Positions 1 to 8,005 of a stretch of DNA of 64,000 nt are shown piece after piece; the first letter of the stretch is position 1, and each line of letters begins with the position of its first letter. The translations under genes and the position numbers were made by a program. Origin of the DNA: JBFMDN01 sp040753915 (GTDB lineage: Bacteria; Desulfobacterota; Desulfomonilia; Desulfomonilales; Desulfomonilaceae); NCBI GenBank assembly GCA_040753915.1, contig JBFMDN010000010.1:1-64000 (forward strand), read 5' to 3'. The notes below the pieces were generated by a model. It ran no database searches, was not told where the DNA came from, and was given only the letters and a program-made list of their open reading frames with translations.

Positions 1-129
1 CCTCACCCCAACCCTCTCCCAGAGGGAGAGGGAGCTGGAAGAATCCCCTCTCCCCCGCTTCGGGGGAGAGGGTCAGGGTGAGGGGGCGTGCCACGATTAT
101 CACGGACTACCGGCTTTTGAGACACTTTC
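1..129. repeat. MITE-like element, copy A (right part only)
   Basis: This stretch is nearly identical to bases 6806-6934, with only a couple of differences. It ends in the same terminal sequence, reading CTTTTGAGACACTTTC. The left end lies outside the window. The interior is rich in alternating CCCTCTCCC and GGGAGAGGG blocks that fold back on each other. It is non-coding. See copy B (6735-6934) for a complete element with target duplication. Confidence 0.8.
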
Positions 130-238
130 TTCTAGCCTGTCATTAGGACGCACGCTGGAAAGCGTGCGCCACACAGCGGCTGCAAGACGCGGGATGAACC
201 GCTGTTCCGACGTCCCCTCCTTGAAAACAAACATCGCG

Positions 239-3200
239 TCACGGCTTGGCTGACACGGGCAAGGGCCAATCCACCGCGACTTTTCCCAATTTCATTCCTT
301 TGGTTCTGTACAGAAGATGCCGATTGGTGAGGCCGTATCGATAGAGATCTCCGGTTATTCGCACATCGTCTCTGCAATACCGTTCCAGCGCCTCCGTGTT
401 GCCTTCCCTGAACCATTTTACCGCTTCCAATCCGTTTCCGGATTTCTTGAGACCCAGCGTGACTTCAGCGAGGTGGTCCAGCGAAACCCGACGCCCCAGC
501 GCGCCTTTGATGGACAGCAAGATGTCCAGGTTGGGAAGCTTTCGAAGGTTTTCCGTGGTGTAAGGCCGCAATACCTCATAGTCAAACTGAATGTGGTTGA
601 ATCCTACAATGAGGGACGCGCCCTTCAGAAGGGCCACGAGGTCGGACACGCTCTCTTCCGTGAAGGTCAGAAAACCTTGACTCCGAGTGTATGCCACGCC
701 AAGCGACAGGCCCAGGCGAGATATGTATTTCCAGCCGCCGACTTCCTCGGCCAGATGCCGGGTCTCCAGGTCAAAGACCACGACCCCGTCTGGGATCTCC
801 ACAAGAGGTTGAGTCCCCTGCTTGGCGACCGGATTCCCGCTGTGCTCCAGCTTCTTGGACGGCCCAGAAGGGTCTGCTTCGATGTCGGGCAAGCGCGGTT
901 TTCTACGGCGGATCGTTTTCGTCTTGGCGCGCGCGTCCCGAACGGCTGACTCCAGCGACGCCTGAGGCCGATCACCCGCTGGGAACGGACTGTCAGCGGC
1001 CAGGTGAGGAAAAATCTCAGGTTTTTTCCGACGTCGAACGGGCTTCGCGAAAGGATCCCTCTCCGGGTGAAGGAGAAGCTCGAGGGTCGCTATGCACGCT
1101 TCCTTGTCCAGGGGCTTGTTCCCAGAGCCACACTTGGGAGAATGGATGCAGGAGGGGCATCCGTCCTCGCAGGGGCAGCCTTTTACCAGGTCGAGGGTCT
1201 TTTCCAGCAACTCTTCGATCACGTCGAACGCGCAGTGAGCCAGCCCAACTCCCCCTGGGTGGCCGTCGTAAATGAATACTGCCGCTTTTCCCACCTGTTC
1301 GTGCAAGGGAGTGCTGATACCTCCGATGTCGTCTCTGTCGCAGAGGGCGAAGAGGGGAAACATGGAAATGGCTGCATGCTCGAGAGCGTGGATCCCTCCC
1401 ATGAAGTGGAGACTTGCGTCGGTAATCGCTTTGTTTACCCTGTCAGGAATTTCGATCCAAATCCCGACTGTCTCGAAGTGCAGCGGTGGGAGCTCGAGCT
1501 CGACAACACCTATCAGGTCCTGTCCCGATGTGCGTCTCTTCTCGTAGGCTCCGACGACCTCCGTCACCTTGATCTCGGCCTCACGCAGGGTGAACCCCGG
1601 GAAATCGCGGGAGCGCACCGGTGCTCTCAGAATCGTGGTGGTTTTGTCCGATCGGGACCGCGTGTAGTAGTTGAGACGTGCGGGGGCCACCACCGCATTG
1701 CGTCGTTCGAGGTCGAGCTCGGTGACGATGTACTGTTTGGATCTGTGCAGGTATACGGCTCCCTGGTGGCATTCTTTGAATGCACGTCCCCCTGAGGAGC
1801 TCCCAATGGGCGTTTTGCGGTCCTCCAGAAAGATGGCGTAGGAATCTCCGATGCTGCGCAGATCAACGTGCCTCTGAGGGCGGCGCTCTGTGGATCGGAT
1901 GGATCCGTCGTTGAATCGGAGGAGAGATCCGGCCTCTTCCAGCTCTTCGATGACCGACTGCAGCTCAGGTGCCTTTGTCCAAGCTTCGTCTTCCTGTATG
2001 GGGACTTCCGCTGCGGCACAGGGAATATGCTTTTTGAGAACCTCCCTGTTTCCCGGGTCCAGCACGGCCCGTTCACAGTCTCTCTGAAAGAAGTCCTGAG
2101 GGTTCCTCATAAAATACTGATCCAGAGCGTCTGCAGCAGCGATCATCACGATTCCGCTCGGCTGCCCCCCGCGGCCCACCCTGCCGCTTCTTTGCCATGT
2201 GTTGATAATGGTGCCGGGGTACCCGACGAGCACGCAGAGGTCGAGGCCTCCCACATCGATCCCCATTTCCAACGCAGAGGTGGAAATGACGCCGTCCATC
2301 TTTCCGGAAAAAAGCCTGGCTTCAATCTCTCGCCGCTCTTCGGGAAGAAATCCGGCTCTATAGGAGCTTATCCGGTGTTTCAGATGCGGCGCGTCGTGGA
2401 GCACCCACATGGTGATCAGCTCGGTGATCTTGCGTGCCTTCGTGAACACGATGGTTTTCAACCCCTCTTGCAGAGCTGCGACGAAAACGCGGGAAGCCAC
2501 CGTATAGGGGCTCAGATGGGGATTCACAAAGAGAAAGTGTCGTCTCGATGAAGGAGCTCCAGAGCGGTTGACAACCGCGACCTGAGATCCGATCAAGTTG
2601 CTGACGAGCTCTCCGGGGTTGGCTATGGTAGCGGAACAGGCAATGAATTGGGGGCGGGCTCCGTATGCTTGGCAGATCCGCATCATTCGCAGCACCACTT
2701 GAGAGATATGGCTCCCGAATATTCCCCTGTACGTGTGGACCTCATCGAGCACGACGAACGACAGGTTGCTGAAAAAATCTCTCCAGAGATCGTGATACGA
2801 GAGCATGCTTAGGTGCAGCATATCCGGATTGGTAACGATTACTCTCGGATGCGAATTGCGGATCTTTCGTCGTTCCGATTCAGGAGTGTCTCCGTCATAA
2901 ACGGCAGCGGTGATCCCTGAGTCGCCCGCAAGCTGGAGGAAGGCATCTCGCTGGTCTCTCTCCAGCGCCTTGAGGGGAAAGAGGAACAGCGCAGTGGCAG
3001 CAGGATTTCTCAGCAATCGGTCTATCACGGGTGCTTGGTACGCAAGTGTCTTCCCGCTCGCAGTATTTGTTGAGAGCACAATGTTCTGGCCTTGCAAGGC
3101 CAATCGGATGGCTTCTGCCTGATGGGAATAGACTGCTTCTATACCGCGGCATCTGATGAGATCGGCAGCTTTCGGGTGAAGCTCTTGTGGGATGGGCGAG

Positions 3201-3358
3201 AATTGGGCGGGCTGCTCCTGCAGGGTCTCGTGGTGGACGAGATCCCATTGGTAATTCTTTTTTCGGCCGAGCCATGCGATGAAAGGTTCCAGCACCGTCT
3301 TTTCCCTAAAGGGTTGGAGCTCTTCAACCCCCTCACCCATGTCAGTCGGGGGGATCAT
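239..3358 (-). CDS. MrfA-like DExH helicase fused to a C-terminal RNase H-like (MrfB/YprB-type) exonuclease domain
   Basis: A cytoplasmic DNA helicase, about 1039 residues from the ATG at 3358. A GTG at 3427 would add 23 residues; the ATG has AGAGGA upstream. Seen in order: motif I TASGKT (about 100-105), DEVH (205-208), SAT (242), QRSGRVGRG (389-397), then a DUF1998 region ending in a CPCEDGC..C..C cysteine cluster (728-743). The last 180 residues carry a DEDD-exonuclease pattern: FDLET (862-866), NHIQFD (about 921-926) and YCRDDVRITGDLY (about 996-1008). In Bacillus subtilis, MrfA (YprA, helicase plus DUF1998) and MrfB (YprB, exonuclease) are separate proteins for mitomycin-lesion repair. 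Here both activities appear in one chain, so DNA repair is the likely role (inference). It stands alone, divergent from the DUF192 gene. Confidence 0.88.
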   Translation of the reverse strand: MIPPTDMGEGVEELQPFREKTVLEPFIAWLGRKKNYQWDLVHHETLQEQPAQFSPIPQELHPKAADLIRCRGIEAVYSHQAEAIRLALQGQNIVLSTNTASGKTLAYQAPVIDRLLRNPAATALFLFPLKALERDQRDAFLQLAGDSGITAAVYDGDTPESERRKIRNSHPRVIVTNPDMLHLSMLSYHDLWRDFFSNLSFVVLDEVHTYRGIFGSHISQVVLRMMRICQAYGARPQFIACSATIANPGELVSNLIGSQVAVVNRSGAPSSRRHFLFVNPHLSPYTVASRVFVAALQEGLKTIVFTKARKITELITMWVLHDAPHLKHRISSYRAGFLPEERREIEARLFSGKMDGVISTSALEMGIDVGGLDLCVLVGYPGTIINTWQRSGRVGRGGQPSGIVMIAAADALDQYFMRNPQDFFQRDCERAVLDPGNREVLKKHIPCAAAEVPIQEDEAWTKAPELQSVIEELEEAGSLLRFNDGSIRSTERRPQRHVDLRSIGDSYAIFLEDRKTPIGSSSGGRAFKECHQGAVYLHRSKQYIVTELDLERRNAVVAPARLNYYTRSRSDKTTTILRAPVRSRDFPGFTLREAEIKVTEVVGAYEKRRTSGQDLIGVVELELPPLHFETVGIWIEIPDRVNKAITDASLHFMGGIHALEHAAISMFPLFALCDRDDIGGISTPLHEQVGKAAVFIYDGHPGGVGLAHCAFDVIEELLEKTLDLVKGCPCEDGCPSCIHSPKCGSGNKPLDKEACIATLELLLHPERDPFAKPVRRRKKPEIFPHLAADSPFPAGDRPQASLESAVRDARAKTKTIRRRKPRLPDIEADPSGPSKKLEHSGNPVAKQGTQPLVEIPDGVVVFDLETRHLAEEVGGWKYISRLGLSLGVAYTRSQGFLTFTEESVSDLVALLKGASLIVGFNHIQFDYEVLRPYTTENLRKLPNLDILLSIKGALGRRVSLDHLAEVTLGLKKSGNGLEAVKWFREGNTEALERYCRDDVRITGDLYRYGLTNRHLLYRTKGMKLGKVAVDWPLPVSAKP

Positions 3359-3516
3359 AGCCGTGGGAGTATCCTCTGTCAACGAAGGAGAAGTCCTGTC
3401 CACGTGAGGCACCCCGGTCTGCCGCACACAATGGTTGTGTCCTGCAGGAGCTTTTATGGCGATAGAGCGAGTGTGTTATAGTGAGCGATCATCACAACTC
3501 GCGAAAGGTCAGCCCT

Positions 3517-4008
3517 ATGATTTTGGTGCCGCCGATGCGGCCGGGAATCCTTGCCGCAATGGTCCTGTCCCTGCTGCTCGCTGCAAGCCCGATGTGGGCA
3601 GCAGAATCTCGGGATACGCGAAAACCCCTTCCCACGGTAACCATGACAGTGGGAAATGCGGTGATCGAGGCATCGGTTGCAAACACGAACGAAAGCCGCG
3701 TCGCCGGGCTTCTGGGGTGGAGCGGCATCACGGAATGGCAGGGAATGCTGCTGGATTTCGGTGCGGAAGGCATATACGCGATACACATGCAAGGCATGAA
3801 GTTTCCCATTGACGCGGTGTGGATCAACTCCTCTGACGAGATCACCCTCATCTATGAGGAAATCCGTCCCGACTCAGGACTTGTCTATCCTTCGATAGTA
3901 CCCGCGGCCTACTGCTTGGAGCTCAAGGCAGGATTCTGCAAGAAGTACGGGGTGAAGGTCGGTCAGAAGGTGCGGTTCGGCGCATCTTCCTCGAGAAATG
4001 ACCACTAG
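3517..4008 (+). CDS. exported DUF192 family protein
   Basis: A 163-residue protein with an N-terminal signal peptide (hydrophobic stretch about 10-24, cleavage likely after AWA-type WAA near 29). The DUF192 domain fills the rest. Family landmarks seen are GMLLDF (76-81), HMQGMKFPIDAVW (90-102), and a C-terminal half with Ala-Ala-x-Cys-Leu-Glu. The ATG at 3517 follows GAAAGG by about eight bases. The upstream in-frame GTG at 3481 would put polar residues before the signal peptide and is less likely. DUF192 proteins are small, usually secreted or lipid-anchored, and have no firmly established activity. It is divergent from the helicase gene and followed by repeats. Confidence 0.9.
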   Translation: MILVPPMRPGILAAMVLSLLLAASPMWAAESRDTRKPLPTVTMTVGNAVIEASVANTNESRVAGLLGWSGITEWQGMLLDFGAEGIYAIHMQGMKFPIDAVWINSSDEITLIYEEIRPDSGLVYPSIVPAAYCLELKAGFCKKYGVKVGQKVRFGASSSRNDH

Positions 4009-4132
4009 AAGGCCATTTCGAAAATACGGTTGCGCGTTCCACCACGGCTCATGTGGAGACTTGCGCTCTGAAGGAGCGCATCTTGAGTAGTCCCGCGAGC
4101 CGCGGGATTGCAACCAGAGGTGCGGCTTATTA

Positions 4133-4340
4133 GGCAATTCCATAATTACGGTACATATTCTCGCATGATTCCGTCAGGGATCTGCGCCCCTTCAGCGACG
4201 TAGGGGCACCCCTTGTGGGTGCCCAGGGCGGGTACAAGGCCCGCCCCTATCAGTGCACACGATGTGCACACCCAGTACACCGTGGTGCAGACACGGTACG
4301 GCAGTTGTGCCATCGACCACTTGGCTTCTCCTGCCGGAAG
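4133..4340. repeat. dispersed ~200-bp element, copy 1
   Basis: This segment resembles 31950-32155 along its length. Shared blocks include CATAATTAC, the GTCAGG-ATCTGCG region, CTTGTGGG-CCCAGG and GGTGCAGACA-GGTAC. It contains an internal hairpin GGGCACCC-CTTGT-GGGTGCCC (4204-4224). On the minus strand both copies encode a similar peptide containing QIPD and EYV. This copy has a one-base deletion after the EYV codons compared with copy 2, so if the ancestor was coding, this copy is dead. Confidence 0.6.
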
Positions 4341-4602
4341 CATGTGATTCCGGTGCGCAACCGCAGTTACGAGGCCCGAAAATCCCTGCGGTGCATCCCT
4401 GTAGTGCAGGCTATTAGCCTGCATCTTACGAAATGGCAGCCTGGAAAGGCTACCCTACATATGGGGAAGCTGCGAGCCTGTGGTGCGGTCATGTAGTGCA
4501 GGCTTTTAGCCTGCATCTTACGAAATGGCAGCCTGGAAAGGCTACCCTACATATGGGGAAGCTGCGGGCCTGTGGTACGGTCATGTAGTGCAGGCTTTTA
4601 GC

Positions 4603-4702
4603 NNNNNNNNNNNNNNNNNNNNNNNNNNNNNNNNNNNNNNNNNNNNNNNNNNNNNNNNNNNNNNNNNNNNNNNNNNNNNNNNNNNNNNNNNNNNNNNNNN
4701 NN
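4603..4702. other. assembly gap (100 N)
   Basis: A run of exactly 100 N inside the 92-bp tandem array. The round number is a placeholder, so real distance and repeat number across this point are unknown. Confidence 0.98.
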
Positions 4703-4744
4703 GCCTGTGGTGCGGTCATGTAGTGCAGGCTTTTAGCCTGCATC

Positions 4745-4844
4745 NNNNNNNNNNNNNNNNNNNNNNNNNNNNNNNNNNNNNNNNNNNNNNNNNNNNNNNN
4801 NNNNNNNNNNNNNNNNNNNNNNNNNNNNNNNNNNNNNNNNNNNN
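4745..4844. other. assembly gap (100 N)
   Basis: A second 100-N placeholder in the same tandem array. The phase of the flanking units does not match a 92-base period across it, as expected for an unsized gap. Confidence 0.98.
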
Positions 4845-5131
4845 TTACGAAATGGCAGCCTGGAAAGGCTACCCTACATATGGGGAAGCTGCGGGCCTGT
4901 GGTACGGTCATGTAGTGCAGGCTTTTAGCCTGCATCTTACGAAATGGCAGCCTGGAAAGGCTACCCTACATATGGGGAAGCTGCGGGCCTGTGGTACGGT
5001 CATGTAGTGCAGGCTTTTAGCCTGCATCTTACGAAATGGCAGCCTGGAAAGGCTACCCTACATGGTGGGATTTGGCAGTCCCGCGCACTTCTGGCTTTTT
5101 GCCGACATTCTCCACATGTTCGAGGCAAATC

Positions 5132-5914
5132 CTAAAGGTCTTCCGGATCGAGATCCGGGTGGATTCCCAAACGCGTAATGCAGAAATCGTATTTCACCGG
5201 GTCCGCCGGATCGATCGCTCGGAATGCTTCGGTAATCTCGCACGCGGTCCGCAGATTTGCCTGCCTGCGAGATGTTAGTCCGAGTCGTAGCGCAATTCGG
5301 TGCATATGGGTGTCAAGGGGAACAATGAGCTTTGCGGCCGAAACCTGGTCCCATCCGCCCGGATCTACCCGGTCGTTGCGGACCATCCACCGGAGAAAGA
5401 GATTGAGCCGTTTGCACGCGCTTCCCCGTTCTGGGGAGGGGAGCAGGTAAAAAGGCTCTTGACGCGCATGGCCGGTCAGCTCACGCACGAATGCACCCAG
5501 CGCTGGAATCACGGTCTCGTGCCATCCTTTCAGCCCCTGCTCAAAGCATCCCTGGAGAGATCCGTGTCGTTCGCATGCCCGTTTCACTCCCACAAGCATG
5601 ATTGAGAGGTCCGTTCCCGAGGTAAAGCGGTGCCTGAAATCCCGAAACGTCTCAAAGAGATATGCCTCGCTTGCGTCGATCAGAAAACCATAGGGGGATT
5701 CTCCCATGGCCGCGAGGATCCGTGAGACGCTTCTCAAGATTTGACGGACATTTCCATACGCCAGGGACGCCGCGATGAGGCCGGCCACTTCGCGGTCTCG
5801 CACGTCGCTGTATGCGTACAGGAATTCCACCGGGTCCGGATGAACGAATTCCCTTCTGTTATACGACTCATAAAGCCGCTGGAGACGTTCCCTATGTTCC
5901 GTAACATGAACCAA
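5132..5914 (-). CDS. TIGR02757/DUF2400 family protein
   Basis: A 260-residue protein matching the TIGR02757 (DUF2400) family over its full length. Landmarks seen are the FLYAYSDVRDREVAGLIAASLAYG region near the start, SYN-R-EF at about 17-22, and the C-terminal part KRLNLFLRWMVRNDRVD followed by PLDTHMHR. The family has no known activity. The start is TTG at 5914, preceded by CAGGGG; no in-frame ATG lies nearby. It sits 20 bases downstream of the HcpR-like regulator on the same strand and is probably co-transcribed with it. That link does not by itself tell its function. Confidence 0.85.
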   Translation of the reverse strand: MVHVTEHRERLQRLYESYNRREFVHPDPVEFLYAYSDVRDREVAGLIAASLAYGNVRQILRSVSRILAAMGESPYGFLIDASEAYLFETFRDFRHRFTSGTDLSIMLVGVKRACERHGSLQGCFEQGLKGWHETVIPALGAFVRELTGHARQEPFYLLPSPERGSACKRLNLFLRWMVRNDRVDPGGWDQVSAAKLIVPLDTHMHRIALRLGLTSRRQANLRTACEITEAFRAIDPADPVKYDFCITRLGIHPDLDPEDL

Positions 5915-5934
5915 AACGCGGTGCCCCTGAATAT

Positions 5935-6618
5935 CTAGAGCCTCCTGATCCCCTCGGCCAGCTCCTCCAGGGCCGTTCTGTCTAGAATGCGAATATGGCG
6001 GCCATCGGACTCAATGTAACCCTGTTTCGACAATCGCGAGAGAATTCGGGAAAGGGTTTCCGGAATGGTGCCGAGCAGGGAAGCCAATTGACCCTTTGAG
6101 ATGTCCAGCTCCACGTTTTCTGTGCCCTGATTGTGTTGGCTCAAGTAGAGCAGGTGAGCGGCAAGCCGTCCGGGAACTTCCTTAAGCGAGAGGTTATCCA
6201 CCAGCACGGTGAATGTGCGGAGGCGCCTCGAGAGCACTGCCAGCATGTTTAGGGCCAGTGAAGGATTTCGCTTGATGAGGGATACGAACTCGGTCCGCGG
6301 AAAGTAAACCGCTGTGCTGTTTTCAAGGGTTTCCGCATGCGCGGGGAAGGATCTACCCTCGAACACCGGCACTTCTCCAAAGGGTTCACCAGGCCCGAAG
6401 ATGTGGAGGATTTGCTCCTTTCCGTCCGGCGAGAGCTTGAAAATCTTTACGCGGCCAGCCAGGAGCACGTAGAAACCCGACCCGGGCTCGCCCTCAGAAA
6501 AAATGGTCGATAAGCGATGATACCGCTTTATCAGAGCGATCGATGCCAGGTCGCTCAATTGATCGTCGGGCAAACCTTTGAAGAGCGCTATTTCTCCCAG
6601 GCTCTGACCAATGTCCAT
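5935..6618 (-). CDS. Crp/Fnr-family regulator, HcpR-like
   Basis: A 227-residue transcription factor with a cyclic-nucleotide-binding-like beta-barrel (about 10-125), a dimerisation helix, and a Crp-type winged helix-turn-helix (about 150-215). The recognition region is GTIPETLSRILSRLSKQG. It has no N-terminal cysteine cluster of the Fnr type, so it probably does not use an Fnr iron-sulfur cluster. HcpR regulators of anaerobes respond to NO or nitrosative stress and control hcp. The nearby hcp gene and matching palindromes next to both genes make HcpR the best assignment (inference). The ATG at 6618 is chosen because it starts at the barrel; the TTG at 6657 would begin inside the palindromic operator. 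Confidence 0.85.
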   Translation of the reverse strand: MDIGQSLGEIALFKGLPDDQLSDLASIALIKRYHRLSTIFSEGEPGSGFYVLLAGRVKIFKLSPDGKEQILHIFGPGEPFGEVPVFEGRSFPAHAETLENSTAVYFPRTEFVSLIKRNPSLALNMLAVLSRRLRTFTVLVDNLSLKEVPGRLAAHLLYLSQHNQGTENVELDISKGQLASLLGTIPETLSRILSRLSKQGYIESDGRHIRILDRTALEELAEGIRRL

Positions 6619-6644
6619 GAAGACCTCGACCCGGTATGAACATC

Positions 6645-6666
6645 TGAATTGACCCAAGTCAATTCA
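6645..6666. promoter_or_regulatory. HcpR/Fnr-type operator beside the regulator gene
   Basis: A perfect palindrome: TGAATTGAC, four bases, GTCAATTCA. The core TTGAC-N4-GTCAA has the layout of a Crp/Fnr-family site and agrees with the site upstream of hcp (7889-7906). Its centre is about 37 bases upstream of the regulator's ATG, so it could give autoregulation, by repression if the promoter lies farther upstream. It could also act on the plus-strand side. Confidence 0.75.
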
Positions 6667-6734
6667 TCCCTATGCGTTCATGAGTAGACTACAGGTACGG
6701 AAGGATCCCTGTCAAAGAGGATGGGAGGGTACGT

Positions 6735-6934
6735 GAAACTGTCTCAAAACTCGGGACACACCAAAAAATCGTAGCACGATTGAGCGTCGATGCGTGGAAA
6801 GGCACCCTCAACCCAACCCTCTCCCAGAGGGAGAGGGAGCTGGAAGAATCCCCTCTCCCCTGCTTCGGGGGAGAGGGTCAGGGTGAGGGGGCGTGCCACG
6901 ATTATCACGGACTACCGGCTTTTGAGACACTTTC
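6735..6934. repeat. MITE-like element, copy B (complete, with 4-bp target duplication)
   Basis: A 200-bp non-coding element. It begins GAAACTGTCTCAAAAC and ends CTTTTGAGACACTTTC, which are imperfect inverted terminal repeats. It is flanked on both sides by ACGT (6731-6734 and 6935-6938), a likely target-site duplication. The interior has CCCTCTCCC/GGGAGAGGG palindromic blocks. The element lies between the HcpR-like gene and the siroheme protein gene and occupies most of that intergenic space. Confidence 0.85.
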
Positions 6935-7068
6935 ACGTGGACCGCCCCATCGAATTCGTAGCCTCCCGGACACGCGACCGAAGGCCGGGTCTGGCCTCGA
7001 ACAATGGAGTCCCCGTGGAAGCATGTCACGAGATCGGCATGACGGACAAATGGCGAGGAGGTGATCCC

Positions 7069-7884
7069 GTGAAATGGTCCGAAGAAGCTCAGGCAGCACT
7101 ATCCAAGGTACCGTTCTTCGTGCGAAGGCGCGTACGAAAGAGGGTCGAGGAGGAGGCAGCCCGGTCGAATGCCCGAGAAGTTGCCATGGAGCACGTGCGC
7201 GCTTGCCAGAAACGTTTCCTGGAAAGCATGGAAGAGGAAGTTAAAGGGTACCAGGTGGAATCGTGCTTCGGAGGCGGAGGTTGTCCGAACAGGATCATGG
7301 CAGAAGATCTGGTCTCCGCTCTGGAGAGTCTTCTCCAGGAACGGGATCTGCGGGGCTTTCTCAAAAGCAGAGTGTCCGGTCCGCTGAAGTTGCACCACGA
7401 ATTCCGCGTCACCGTGGCTGATTGTCCGAACGCATGCTCCAGGCCGCAAATCGTGGACGTGGGAATCATTGCCGCGCTGCGTCCCGAAGTATCGGCTGAC
7501 GCGTGCTCGTTTTGTGGACTGTGCGTGGATGTCTGCAAAGAGGGGGCCGTGACGCTGCCTGACCAAGGAGGCGCTGTGGCGATCGATTCCCATCTGTGCG
7601 TGTCGTGCGGTCAATGTGTGCGTGCTTGCCCCAATGGGGCCGTCGTTGAGAAAGAGCGCGGATGGAGAGTGCTCTTGGGTGGAAACCTCGGCCGTCATCC
7701 GCAGTTGGGCTTGGAATTGCCTGGGATTTATTCCACCGATCAGGTTCTCGAAATCGTTCACGCGTGCGTGGATCATTTCATGGAACACAATGTTGAAGGA
7801 GAGCGGTTGGGGGACATCCTCAATCGAACGGGTTTGGGATTCTTGGCAGAGAAATCGGCCAAACAAAAAAAGCAAAAAAAATGA
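7069..7884 (+). CDS. PCP_red-domain siroheme/[4Fe-4S] protein with two ferredoxin clusters (sulfite/nitrite reductase-like)
   Basis: A 271-residue iron-sulfur protein. Residues 1-45 (WSEEAQAAL...FFVRRRVRKRVE) resemble the PCP_red domain, named from the light-independent protochlorophyllide reductase B subunit. Next come the four cysteines that bind siroheme-[4Fe-4S] in sulfite and nitrite reductases: C66-x5-C72 and C119-x3-C123 in DCPNACSRPQIVDVG. Two ferredoxin motifs follow: CSFCGLCVDVC (146-156) and CVSCGQCVRAC (177-187). It resembles the C-terminal half of AsrC/DsrA-type proteins, with the usual N-terminal ferredoxin-like half replaced. The GTG at 7069 has GAGGAGGTGA just upstream; an ATG at 7039 has none. 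It lies just ahead of hcp, so a role in nitrite, hydroxylamine or sulfite reduction or detoxification is likely (inference). The tail is lysine-rich. Confidence 0.85.
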   Translation: MKWSEEAQAALSKVPFFVRRRVRKRVEEEAARSNAREVAMEHVRACQKRFLESMEEEVKGYQVESCFGGGGCPNRIMAEDLVSALESLLQERDLRGFLKSRVSGPLKLHHEFRVTVADCPNACSRPQIVDVGIIAALRPEVSADACSFCGLCVDVCKEGAVTLPDQGGAVAIDSHLCVSCGQCVRACPNGAVVEKERGWRVLLGGNLGRHPQLGLELPGIYSTDQVLEIVHACVDHFMEHNVEGERLGDILNRTGLGFLAEKSAKQKKQKK

Positions 7885-7888
7885 TGTC

Positions 7889-7939
7889 CCCTTGATCTAA
7901 GTCAAGGCCTGTCAGCCAAGTCGTTGTTATCTTCTGAAG
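7889..7939 (+). promoter_or_regulatory. hcp promoter with HcpR-type site
   Basis: The palindrome CCTTGA-TCTAAG-TCAAGG (7889-7906) has the core TTGAT-CTAA-GTCAA, close to the perfect site at 6645-6666. A plausible -10 element TTATCT lies at 7927-7932, giving a start near 7939. The palindrome centre is then about 41.5 bases upstream. That is the classic class II activator position for Crp/Fnr proteins, and suggests activation of hcp by the nearby regulator. Confidence 0.65.
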
Positions 7940-8005
7940 AAAGGATGAAGCCTCACTCGGCTTATCGCAGTCAAACCCCGGAGGGAGTACAAGGAGGGAA
8001 GGGGC

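Larger units (their letters stand above)
4401..5063. repeat. 92-bp tandem repeat array interrupted by assembly gaps
   Basis: Units start at 4401, 4493, 4585, then after gaps at about 4720, 4912 and 5004, giving an exact 92-base period where it can be measured. The last unit stops at about 5063. Each unit contains two inverted repeats: TGCAGGCTTTTAGCCTGCA, and AGCCTGGAAAGGCT within the GGCAGCC...GGCTACC block. Units differ by a few bases (for example GTGCGG versus GTACGG). The true copy number is unknown because of the two N runs. Unit length, the lack of unique spacers and the lack of cas genes argue against CRISPR. No open frame is convincing here. Confidence 0.95.

Noticed and set aside
317..1795. 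Several plus-strand open frames of 190-260 codons
   Set aside because: They lie antisense to the helicase gene, which has clear motifs throughout; they are shadows.
4401..5063. Possible CRISPR array
   Set aside because: The 92-bp unit repeats in full with no unique spacers, and no cas genes are present.
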